Positions 7,273-15,009 of a DNA stretch of 21,387 nucleotides are shown in pieces. The stretch comes from JBMNNS01 sp050942625 (lineage in GTDB: Bacteria > Bacillota > Dethiobacteria > DTU022 > UBA8154), in assembly GCA_050942625.1 (NCBI GenBank), contig JBMNNS010000024.1:1-21387 (forward strand). The letters are read 5' to 3'. Both the position numbers and the translations under genes were made by a program. Position 1 is the stretch's first letter. Every line of letters begins with the position of its first letter. The notes beneath the pieces were generated by a model that made no database searches, had not been told where the DNA came from, and saw only the letters and a list, made by a program, of their open reading frames with translations.

Positions 7273-8406
7273 TTGCGTTTACTGCATTTGGCTGATCTGC
7301 ACCTGGGTTGGGTGCCAGGCTATTTGCCTGAAGAGAAGCAGAAGGTCAGGCGCTGGGAACGGGATCAGCTTCTTGAAAAGGCAGTTGATTTTGCTCTTTC
7401 CCCACAGGGCAATATACAGGCAGTGCTGATTGTGGGGGATTTATTTGAAGATTACTGCCCGGAAGAGCCTTTAGTAAAACATGTCATGGGCCAGATTCAC
7501 AGGTTGACAAAAGCTGGACTGCTGGTAGTAACGGTTCCGGGCAACCATGATGAAATAACATACCATGATTCGGTATACCGACGTTACGGCGAGCATTGGC
7601 CCGGCTTATTGGTACGCAACCCTATGCCTGAACTATTAGTTTCCAGACAGCTAAACGGTACGGTGCTTCATATTTATTCCCTGGCTTATACGGGCGGTTT
7701 AACAAACCTTTCCGCCCTGGACACATTTCCCCGGACGGATGTTCCCGGACTACATATAGGCGCTTTCCATGGCTCCTTGGACTGGAAAGGGCTACCGGAT
7801 AGGAGCTTGCCCCTCAACTCCACCCAGCTGGCGGCTGCCGGGTATGACTATATTGCCCTTGGCCACTATCATCGTTACAGCGAAAAAAAAGTTGGATCCG
7901 CTAAAGCTGTATATCCCGGTGCTGTTGAATTCAAAAGTTTTAGTGATCCAGGTAGCGGCTGTTTTACTATTCTAGAGGAAAAGGGGGGCGACCTTGAAAT
8001 TGAAAAGGTGCCCCCTGCACATTTACGCCATTACCAGTTTCATGAACTGGAAATATCCTCCTTTACTAACCTGGAGGAAATCTGTGAAACCTGCCGTAAA
8101 CTTACTGATCCGGAAATAATGCTGCACCTGACCCTGAGCGGCACACCCCGCTTTTCCTTTCAAGAGGAACAGCTTGCCACGGCCCTGGAAGCGGATTATT
8201 TCTACATTGAACTTCAGAATAAGGTGCATTATTTTACAGATAGTTTTCTTGAAAACATCGCCCGGGAACCAACAGTCCGGGGTTTATTTGTGCGGCGTCT
8301 CCAGGAAAAGCAACAAGCAGCTGCTACCGAACGGGAACAGAAGGTGCTGGAGCTGGCTTTGTTAAAAGGGTTAGCAGCTCTGGAGGGAAGTGGACATGGC
8401 GAGTAA
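7273..8406 (+). CDS. SbcD/YhaO-like DNA repair exonuclease (metallophosphoesterase)
   Basis: The nuclease subunit of an SbcCD/Mre11-Rad50-type complex, 377 residues. All calcineurin-like metal ligands are visible: D8 and H10 (ADLH), D56 (GDLFED), N91-H92 (GNHDE), H166 (AFHGS), and H198 and H200 (GHYH). The region after residue 230 is the capping and partner-binding part. The start is TTG at 7273, eight bases after a perfect GGAGGTG; the open frame upstream to 7180 has no ribosome site. The gene overlaps the ATPase gene by 11 bases, so the two are coupled. By architecture it is closer to YhaO of Bacillus than to classical SbcD. It should process DNA ends together with its ATPase partner. Confidence 0.9.
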   Translation: MRLLHLADLHLGWVPGYLPEEKQKVRRWERDQLLEKAVDFALSPQGNIQAVLIVGDLFEDYCPEEPLVKHVMGQIHRLTKAGLLVVTVPGNHDEITYHDSVYRRYGEHWPGLLVRNPMPELLVSRQLNGTVLHIYSLAYTGGLTNLSALDTFPRTDVPGLHIGAFHGSLDWKGLPDRSLPLNSTQLAAAGYDYIALGHYHRYSEKKVGSAKAVYPGAVEFKSFSDPGSGCFTILEEKGGDLEIEKVPPAHLRHYQFHELEISSFTNLEEICETCRKLTDPEIMLHLTLSGTPRFSFQEEQLATALEADYFYIELQNKVHYFTDSFLENIAREPTVRGLFVRRLQEKQQAAATEREQKVLELALLKGLAALEGSGHGE

Positions 8407-11400
8407 CAGAAGTATTGTTTTGGAAAAACTAGTTTTGGAAGGATTTGGCCCTTACCAGGAAAAGGTGGAGTTCCATTTTACCAAAGGAATTAATTGTTAT
8501 GTGGCCGAAAATGAAAGAGGTAAAACAAGCATGGTGGCCGGTCTAATTGCAACCATTTTTGGCCTTTCCCACCGCCAAAAAACCGCCAATAACTTTACTC
8601 TTGACCGTTTTCGCAATTGGGAAAACCCTCCCAACTGCAAGGGGGAAGTAACCTTTACTAATGGCCAACATCGTTACAGGATTGCCCGGAATTTTGATAC
8701 ACACAGGATCAAGTTCTGGGTAATGGGTAAGGGTAAGGATTCAGATAAAAAAAAGTTGCTTATTGAGGGCCAGGATAACCCAGAAGGGCGCAAAATATTA
8801 GCCTCTTACAAAGAAAAGCTGCTGGAATTGCTAGGGATAAGCAGCCAGGAGCTTTTTAACCATACTTTTTGTGTAGAACAGCCTCTTCCAGAGCCACAAA
8901 ATATTAGCACCGAACTGCAGGGGTTGCTTTCGGGAGGCAAGGGAATCCCTTTTGAAAATGCTTTAGAAACCCTTCGTGAACAATTAAAGTCCCTGACAAA
9001 ATATACTGGACCCAACGATCGGGGGGTAACCTCCAGGAACATGGCTAAGGATGGGCAACTGGAGCAAATAAATGAAAGAATAAAAAAGCAGACACAGTTA
9101 ATCAAAAATGGGAAACAGGCGGCTGATTCCCTCCTGGGTGTACGGGAACAATTACGATCTGTAGAAGAAGAACTTAGAAAAAAGGTTAAGGAACTACAAC
9201 AAAAAGAAAAAGCTCGCCAGGCGCTTACAGATTGGCGGATGTTAGCCGACAGGTATCGTCATACAGCCCAGGAACGGGACAAGCTAAAACGGGCCGAAAA
9301 ACAGGCACAGGAACTCGAAAATAAGATAGATAAACTTCGAGAAACCCTAGAGGGGTTTTCTGAATTTAGCAATGCTTTGCCCGGTACTGAAGATAATTTA
9401 GTAAAACTAAGCAATATTGAACAATTAATTGCCCGGAAGGAAGAAAGCATATTAAAATTGGAACATTCTTTGCAAGTTGATTTAGACTTGCTTGAAGCGA
9501 AATTTAGAGAGAAGGAAAAATACATTGGCTGGGAACACCTTGGAGATGATCCGGTAGATAAGCTGAAATATATCCGGCGCAGCGCCGAAATCTGCCGGAA
9601 AGAATGGGAGCAGTTCCAAAGTCTCCAGTCCGAGGTTGAGAAAATAGCTGCGGAATTGAACACCCGCTTTAGGCCCTTTGAACAGGCTACGGACCAGGAA
9701 CTAGGATTGGCCGCGGATTATTACCCTTGCCATGTGAAACTTAATAATGCAGTGGAAAAAACAAAACAGGTTTGTATCGTTGCTGAGGCCGAATTGAACA
9801 ACCTTCGGGCTGCAAAATCCGACTTTGAGGCTAAATTTAAGGATCTAATTGCTCTTGGTGAAGGAGCTGCGACTGCAATAAATTCCAAATTGGAAGAACT
9901 CAAAAAATGGCGGGAATTAAATGAGGAAAAAAATATACTTTCCGCCCGGATAGCTACACCGCTGGGATTCAGGTTTGCCCTGGCAGTGATCCTGGCTGGG
10001 GTGGCTGGGTTCCTCATTGGTACGGATAGTCCCCTGTATTTTGCGGCAGCTGTTTTAGGTGCAGCTTTTATTGGATTTTTTGCCACTGGTTTTCTTCATA
10101 CCCTTTGCAACACTGCTGAACGTAAAAAACTGGCTGCAGTTCAGCTAGAGCTAGATAAATGCCGGCAAGGTATCGCGGCTTGCAGTGCAAAACTGGGGCA
10201 ATATGCTAATGCTAACGAGGTCGAACTTGGTCGTTTAGCCCAACGTTTTAGACAGTATGCCGAGGATCAGGAACAGCTTCAAACTATGGCGGGAAGCATC
10301 ACGGAAGAAGCTGTTCAGGAACTCCTGCTCCAAAAAAATGAGGCTGAGGCAGAACTTTTAGACTTTGAGCAAAAAATGTCCATTTTCACAGAAAACTTTG
10401 AAGATGTTACAACTGCCTTGCATGAATGGCAGCACCTGTGTGCTGAAAAAGAAAGACTGGAGAGACAACTGGAGACGCTGGCCCGTGAAGCATTGGGAAG
10501 TAGCGCAGAACAGGCAGCCGTAGCTGATCCTCTTGCTGTCGGCGTATCAGAAAATTGGCAAGAAACAGCCCGTTTTATTTACTTGACAGGGACCCCGGCC
10601 GAAGGGCCTCCCTTCAGTGTTGCAACTTTGTTTGAAATACTAAACGACCTTTCACCCGCCTGGTGGCAGGAACAGGAGCAAAAGGCAGCCCATCTGGCCG
10701 AAATTAAAAAAGAAATCTATACCCTTGATAATAAAAACAGCGCCAATAAAAAATATCTTATCAGCGAAAAGGAGAAAAGGAAACAATTACAGTTAGAGAG
10801 AGATAGTATTGCAGAAGGCATGCAAGATATTTTGCAAAAAAACGGGGATCCTGTAGCAGCCCTTGGCAGGTGGAGGGAAAGGCAGCAACTAGTGAGGGAA
10901 AAAGGTGAACTGGAAATACAATTAAAAACAATACTCCAAAATAATAATGTGCAGAAAGTAGATGAACTGCGTAATAAGGTTTCCGCTGCTTACGATCAGG
11001 CCCTGGTACTGGTGAATAGGTGGCAGGAACATATTGAGCAAAATCCTGAACTTCCCACAATGGATCAGGCTGATGATATGGAAGGGATCAGGGGGTACCT
11101 TGAACAGTTAGAAACAGCTATGGAACAGCTTGAAAAGGAAAAAAATAAACTGGAAAGGACCCGCAACGAACTATCCAGAAAATTAGCTTCCCTTGAAGGG
11201 GCAGGCCTTCCCAACATTGCCGTGGCAGAACTGGAGCTGGCGGAATTAATTCAGGAGAAGGAGAGCATGGAACTCAATGCTGATGCGCTCACCATTGCCT
11301 ATAAGGAATTGGAAAATACTATAAACGAATACAGACAAACCCATAAAGAACGCCTGGAAAAACAGGCTACTATTTATTGCAAGGCTATTTCCGGTAGATC

Positions 11401-11716
11401 TGGAAGGGAAGTGAAAATGGATCAAGATTTTATGATCAGTGTGCTGGAAGACGGCCGGCCTTGTACAGTTGAACAGTTGAGCAAGGGGGCCCGTGATCAA
11501 CTCTACCTGGCTCTCCGTTTTGCAGTTGCCGACTTGTTGGCCGAAGAAATGAAACTTCCCTTCATATTTGATGATCCCTTCACCAGCACTGATGCTGCAA
11601 GGTTGGCAAATATCCGCAAGATCCTGCGCGAGCAGGCTAAGGAAAGACAGTTCATCATTATGGCCCATGCCAAAAGCTTTTTAGGCTGGGGTAAGTGCAT
11701 TGAAATCACTGGTTAA
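8396..11716 (+). CDS. SbcC/YhaN-like SMC-type ATPase with central membrane hairpin
   Basis: An AAA/ABC-class ATPase of 1106 residues, the partner of the phosphoesterase just upstream. The N-terminal half-site is AENERGKTS (Walker A, K43/T44). The C-terminal half-site has the signature LSKGARDQ at about 1028, Walker B FIFDDP at about 1057-1061, and an H-loop histidine in MAHAKS at about 1091. Between them are long heptad-rich helices at about 170-520 and 580-1000. At the middle, where SbcC/Rad50 carries a CxxC zinc hook, there are two hydrophobic segments (about 527-545 and 550-572) and no CxxC. The complex may therefore be tethered to the membrane. The start is ATG at 8396, eight bases after GGAGGG; an in-frame GTG at 8390 is too close to the ribosome site. 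Confidence 0.9.
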   Translation: MASNRSIVLEKLVLEGFGPYQEKVEFHFTKGINCYVAENERGKTSMVAGLIATIFGLSHRQKTANNFTLDRFRNWENPPNCKGEVTFTNGQHRYRIARNFDTHRIKFWVMGKGKDSDKKKLLIEGQDNPEGRKILASYKEKLLELLGISSQELFNHTFCVEQPLPEPQNISTELQGLLSGGKGIPFENALETLREQLKSLTKYTGPNDRGVTSRNMAKDGQLEQINERIKKQTQLIKNGKQAADSLLGVREQLRSVEEELRKKVKELQQKEKARQALTDWRMLADRYRHTAQERDKLKRAEKQAQELENKIDKLRETLEGFSEFSNALPGTEDNLVKLSNIEQLIARKEESILKLEHSLQVDLDLLEAKFREKEKYIGWEHLGDDPVDKLKYIRRSAEICRKEWEQFQSLQSEVEKIAAELNTRFRPFEQATDQELGLAADYYPCHVKLNNAVEKTKQVCIVAEAELNNLRAAKSDFEAKFKDLIALGEGAATAINSKLEELKKWRELNEEKNILSARIATPLGFRFALAVILAGVAGFLIGTDSPLYFAAAVLGAAFIGFFATGFLHTLCNTAERKKLAAVQLELDKCRQGIAACSAKLGQYANANEVELGRLAQRFRQYAEDQEQLQTMAGSITEEAVQELLLQKNEAEAELLDFEQKMSIFTENFEDVTTALHEWQHLCAEKERLERQLETLAREALGSSAEQAAVADPLAVGVSENWQETARFIYLTGTPAEGPPFSVATLFEILNDLSPAWWQEQEQKAAHLAEIKKEIYTLDNKNSANKKYLISEKEKRKQLQLERDSIAEGMQDILQKNGDPVAALGRWRERQQLVREKGELEIQLKTILQNNNVQKVDELRNKVSAAYDQALVLVNRWQEHIEQNPELPTMDQADDMEGIRGYLEQLETAMEQLEKEKNKLERTRNELSRKLASLEGAGLPNIAVAELELAELIQEKESMELNADALTIAYKELENTINEYRQTHKERLEKQATIYCKAISGRSGREVKMDQDFMISVLEDGRPCTVEQLSKGARDQLYLALRFAVADLLAEEMKLPFIFDDPFTSTDAARLANIRKILREQAKERQFIIMAHAKSFLGWGKCIEITG

Positions 11717-11738
11717 CATAGAAAATCGGTGAACAATC

Positions 11739-11768
11739 GCTGGGGCAGGGTTCCACTCCTGCCCCAGC
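11739..11768. terminator. Strong bidirectional hairpin terminator candidate
   Basis: Eleven perfect GC-rich pairs, GCTGGGGCAGG at 11739-11749 and CCTGCCCCAGC at 11758-11768, with an eight-base loop. It lies 22 bases after the stop of the YhaN-like gene and, on the other strand, 5 bases after the stop of the 54-codon ORF. Neither side has a clean U-run, so ending transcription in both directions is likely from position and stability but not certain. Confidence 0.6.
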
Positions 11769-11773
11769 AAAAG

Positions 11774-11938
11774 TTATCTTTGCCGGTATAGTGGTTTTTT
11801 ATTTTCAGCAGTAATTTTGGTAGACATTTTTGCCAGCCTTTTAAAATAGCGGTGGTAATTATCTTGCTTGTTTTTAAAAATGGGATCACATATAATCCAC
11901 AAAAGATTTAAGATGAAAAGAAGAAAATATATTTTCAT
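11774..11938 (-). CDS. Putative 54-residue single-span membrane peptide
   Basis: A small ORF of 54 codons with ATG at 11938, preceded by AAGGTGG four bases upstream. The first 20 residues are strongly hydrophobic (MKIYFLLFILNLLWIICDPI). The rest is basic and polar and ends YRQR. The topology would be one N-terminal membrane segment with a positive cytoplasmic tail. It lies 68 bases after the DUF441 gene on the same strand and ends 5 bases before a strong hairpin, as the last gene of a transcript would. I do not recognise a family. The ribosome site, hydrophobic pattern and placement support a real gene. Chance is still possible at this length. Confidence 0.5.
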   Translation of the reverse strand: MKIYFLLFILNLLWIICDPIFKNKQDNYHRYFKRLAKMSTKITAENKKPLYRQR

Positions 11939-12006
11939 TATTCCACCTTATTTCCCTACATTACTCTGTCCTCATATTAAGGCAAAAATAATTTTTGAAA
12001 ATAAGA

Positions 12007-12459
12007 TCAAGAAATTAACTTTAGCAAATAAAGGAAAAAGGCTGTAATTCCGCCTGCCATTAAAGGGCCCACGGGAACCCCCTTTAGGAATACGATCCCA
12101 ATGATTGAACCGATCACGAGCCCAAGGATTACTTGGGGCTGGCTTTCTAGCAGATTGAGGCCCATACAATTTAATTTGGTGGCAATTATCCCCCCGGCAA
12201 TGGCCAATATACCTGGGAGAGAACCAAAAGTTAGTAGAATTTCTTTTAATCCTATTCTATCAAGGGCAATAGGAACCAGAACGGCGATCATTAGAAAAAG
12301 GAGCCCTATTTCTACACCACGTTCCTCCAGGAGGGGAAGGAGGCTTTTTATTTTCAGGACTTTAATAATCAGGAGTAGACCGGCAGCCGCAGTCAAGGGG
12401 GTGGACCTGGCAACCAGGCCCAAGGAAAAAATTAACAGTATAAAGAAAAGTCCGCTCAC
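12007..12459 (-). CDS. DUF441 / UPF0756 (YeaL-like) membrane protein
   Basis: 150 residues, nearly all hydrophobic, with four to five predicted membrane helices. It matches the UPF0756 family (PF04284): it has the PLTAAAGLLLIIKVL block, the family glycine run LPGILAIAGGIIATKLNCMGLNLL, and the tail block FLKGVPVGPLMAGGITAFFL. The molecular function of the family is not known. The start is GTG at 12459, with GGGGAGG six bases upstream. It follows the phosphosulfolactate synthase gene by 86 bases on the same strand, so the two may be co-transcribed, but no functional link between these families is established. Confidence 0.9.
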   Translation of the reverse strand: MSGLFFILLIFSLGLVARSTPLTAAAGLLLIIKVLKIKSLLPLLEERGVEIGLLFLMIAVLVPIALDRIGLKEILLTFGSLPGILAIAGGIIATKLNCMGLNLLESQPQVILGLVIGSIIGIVFLKGVPVGPLMAGGITAFFLYLLKLIS

Positions 12460-12545
12460 TGGTTACCTCCCCAAAAGACACTTATCAAAAGTATATGTAA
12501 GGGGGAAGTGGTGTAGAATCTGACACAGCAGACAATGCCTGCTTC

Positions 12546-13376
12546 CTAGTGGCTGATCTGAGGTTTTTGTTTTTCTGCCAATGTTAGCCTGAGAGTATCC
12601 GACCTCAGCCCGGAACGTAGTGCCTGAAGGGAAAGCAGATCTACAGGGTGGATATTTCCTAAATTAACTTTGGCACCGAAGGTTTTGATAAAAAATACCT
12701 GTTGTTCTTTTAGTGGTGCTTCCCAAATGATTTCTTCCGGACCTCCAATATGTAACAATAACCTATTGACTTTTTCCTGTTCAACTTCTCCTTCTTCATT
12801 GAAAATGGTTACATTTCTCCCCGACTCCCTGCCTTCCAGGATTACTTTAAATGCGCCATCCTCTAAATCCTTTAAAATTTGGGCAGACTTCAATTCTGGA
12901 TCAAAAAACGAGCCACTTTCCTTTTTCCCCACTTCCGTTAAAACCTGGAACCCCTTTTCTCTGGCCATTTTAATAGCCTCACTTCTTTGCCATGAAGGAA
13001 TTTCGATTGTCCCTTCTGAAATTTCCAGGGCAGAAAACCCCAGCTCTGCTGCCCGGTCCAGGTAGGGTTTCAGTTTGCCCTGCAGCAACATGATCTCCGT
13101 AAAGGTACCTCCTGGCATGACTTTGACATTGTAAGAATTGATCACATTGATCTTGTTTCTTAAAATGAAGGGATGATAAAGTGCTGAGGTGCCAAAACCC
13201 AGCTTCCAGAAATCAATATAATCGGCGCACATTTCTAAAAGATCATTGGTTTCTCTCAAGCCCAGTCCCCTGTCCAGAAGCATGGTCAGGCCATAGGTCC
13301 GGGGTTTTGGTATATATCCGTCCTTTAGGGGAAAATCAAAATCCAGAGACCACCCATTCATTTTTTCCCGTTTCAT
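12546..13376 (-). CDS. comA: Phosphosulfolactate synthase (ComA family)
   Basis: A predicted TIM-barrel enzyme of 276 residues that adds sulfite to phosphoenolpyruvate to give (2R)-phospho-3-sulfolactate. This is the first step to coenzyme M in methanogens and to sulfolactate in some spore-formers. Family blocks visible are the N-terminal KPRTYGLTMLLDRGLGL, then DFWKLGFGTSALY and PGGTFTEIM. Further blocks are GFSALEISEGTIEIP, the lysine/glutamate run LTEVGKKE, and the C-terminal IHPVDLLSLQALRSGLR. The start is ATG at 13376, just after GGAGAGG. The phosphatase (ComB) and dehydrogenase (ComC) steps are not encoded nearby. The product is more likely sulfolactate than coenzyme M in this kind of organism, but that is inference. 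Confidence 0.92.
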   Translation of the reverse strand: MKREKMNGWSLDFDFPLKDGYIPKPRTYGLTMLLDRGLGLRETNDLLEMCADYIDFWKLGFGTSALYHPFILRNKINVINSYNVKVMPGGTFTEIMLLQGKLKPYLDRAAELGFSALEISEGTIEIPSWQRSEAIKMAREKGFQVLTEVGKKESGSFFDPELKSAQILKDLEDGAFKVILEGRESGRNVTIFNEEGEVEQEKVNRLLLHIGGPEEIIWEAPLKEQQVFFIKTFGAKVNLGNIHPVDLLSLQALRSGLRSDTLRLTLAEKQKPQISH

Positions 13377-13609
13377 ATTATCCTCTCCTCTGACTACATA
13401 TTTTTTCTACCGTTTTGCCACCATTCCACTACCTCTCAGCTATTGTTAAGCCATGTCATTTTTCACTTTATCCTATGACCACCAGGAAGGGCAGGTGAAT
13501 AATAAAAGAAAACATTGGCATGCTAAAATCATCAATTTGTCTTAATAGAAACAGCACCGATCTAATCTGGAATGCAGATAGAAATAGTATTGATATGCCG
13601 GCATGGCTG

Positions 13610-13630
13610 GGTAGTTAGAGTTAAACTACC
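13610..13630 (+). promoter_or_regulatory. Inverted repeat upstream of the MFS gene
   Basis: GGTAGTT at 13610-13616 and AACTACC at 13624-13630 form a seven-pair inverted repeat with a seven-base loop, 28 bases ahead of the MFS start. It may be an operator or a leader hairpin for the exporter. No regulator gene is adjacent. A separate 10-base palindrome, ATGCCGGCAT, lies at 13595-13604. Confidence 0.3.
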
Positions 13631-13657
13631 ACAATCTGTAAAGGAAAAAAATAATTA

Positions 13658-14854
13658 ATGCTGGATAAAAAACTATCAGTTTTTGTTTTAAGTCTGGTTC
13701 CCTTTCTCATGGTTTTGGGAAATTCCATGCTGATACCAGAATTTCCAACGATAAAATCGCAGCTCCATATCAGCCAGTTTCAAGTAGGGCTTTTGATCAC
13801 CTGTTTTTCCGCTCCGGCAGCGGTTGCCATTCCTTTCTTAGGTTACCTTTCTGACAGGGTTGGGCGTAAGGTCATTATCATACCTGCAGTCCTTATTTAT
13901 GGAATTGGAGGGGTGATTGCAGGGCTGGCTTCGGTCTGGATTAAAAACCCCTATACTATTATTTTGGGTTCCAGGGTAATCCAGGGGATCGGTGCCGCCG
14001 GCACGGGGCCCATTGCCATGGCTCTAGCAGGCGATCTCTTTAAAACGAGAGAACGTAGTGAAAGCATGGGGATACTGGAAGCGGCAAATGGGATGGGTAA
14101 GGTTCTAAGCCCGATAATTGGTTCTGCCGTTGCACTTATCGTTTGGTACGCCCTCTTCTTTTCCTATGCGGCACTATCTTTACCGGTGGCACTTTTGGTT
14201 TGGCTGCTTGTAAAAGAAGAGGAGCAGGCCAAAGAACAGCAGCCTTTTAAGGAATATATCAAGAGTATGTCAGTAATCTTTGAAAGGAAAGGGGTTTCCC
14301 TCCTGATGAATTTCCTGGGGGGGCTGATCGTCCTTTTCATTCTTTTTGGGGTCCTCTCCTTAATTTCAGACACCCTTGAACAGGAATTTAAGCTTAAGGG
14401 AATAGCCAGAGGGGCAATTCTCTCCATTCCCCTTTTAGCAATGTCGGTCACGGCTTATCTGACTGGTCTCTATCTTAGAAACAAGGGAAAGTACTATAAA
14501 CTTTTTTTCGTAACAGGACTTATTATTGTAGCACTATCCTTAGCAATTCTTCCTTTTTGCTGTCATCATGTTATTGCTTGCCCTATAGTGCTGGGGGTAA
14601 TGGGGCTGGGTAGCGGGTTAGTTCTACCAGCTATTAACACCATGGTAACAAGCTCCACCCAAAGCAAACAAAGGGGGGGGGTGACCTCCCTTTACGGCAG
14701 TGTAAGATTTACCGGGGTAGCCCTGGGGCCCCCGACCTTCTCACTCTTGCAGGGATGCGGAGATTTTCTCATGTATTACAGCATTGGAGGGGCAGCTTTG
14801 GCAGCTGCAATCATGGGCTATTTCCTCATTAATGAAAAAGTCATCCTGAAATAG
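13658..14854 (+). CDS. MFS transporter (drug/metabolite exporter type)
   Basis: A 398-residue cytoplasmic-membrane transporter with about 12 predicted helices in two halves separated by a cytoplasmic loop (about residues 190-215, KEEEQAKEQQPF). The loop between helices 2 and 3 has the MFS motif A GYLSDRVGRK at 62-71. Helix 4 contains SRVIQGIGAAGTGPIAMAL, resembling the Bcr/CflA and drug:H+ antiporter type. These are usually proton-driven exporters; the substrate is unknown. The start is ATG at 13658; the AAAGGA ribosome site is 12 bases upstream, longer than usual. It diverges from the phosphosulfolactate synthase gene across 281 bases, so export of a sulfonate is possible but only by proximity. 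Confidence 0.9.
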   Translation: MLDKKLSVFVLSLVPFLMVLGNSMLIPEFPTIKSQLHISQFQVGLLITCFSAPAAVAIPFLGYLSDRVGRKVIIIPAVLIYGIGGVIAGLASVWIKNPYTIILGSRVIQGIGAAGTGPIAMALAGDLFKTRERSESMGILEAANGMGKVLSPIIGSAVALIVWYALFFSYAALSLPVALLVWLLVKEEEQAKEQQPFKEYIKSMSVIFERKGVSLLMNFLGGLIVLFILFGVLSLISDTLEQEFKLKGIARGAILSIPLLAMSVTAYLTGLYLRNKGKYYKLFFVTGLIIVALSLAILPFCCHHVIACPIVLGVMGLGSGLVLPAINTMVTSSTQSKQRGGVTSLYGSVRFTGVALGPPTFSLLQGCGDFLMYYSIGGAALAAAIMGYFLINEKVILK

Positions 14855-14905
14855 AAATACCTTTAGCTCATCCTGGGTCTGCAGGGAATGAAAAGGAGGA
14901 TGTCC

Positions 14906-14956
14906 TTGGAAACAGCTATCTTTCATATTTACAAAAATAATTTAGAAGGAAAATAG
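14906..14956 (+). CDS. Possible 16-codon ORF upstream of comEC
   Basis: A very strong ribosome site (AAAAGGAGG, ending at 14899) is followed six bases later by a TTG that opens 16 codons (METAIFHIYKNNLEGK) and then TAG, 53 bases ahead of comEC. A ribosome site this good without a long gene is unusual. It might be a leader peptide, or a remnant. No attenuator-like hairpin is evident. Confidence 0.2.
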   Translation: METAIFHIYKNNLEGK

Positions 14957-15009
14957 GGCTGAAGCGGAGAATTTTTTTTTATACCCGGTAGTATATTAAG
15001 GAGTATCCT

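Noticed and set aside
9960..10120. A Rad50-type zinc hook in the YhaN-like protein
   Set aside because: No CxxC occurs anywhere in the coiled-coil region; the nearby cysteines are isolated (LHTLCN, DKCRQ, AACSA).
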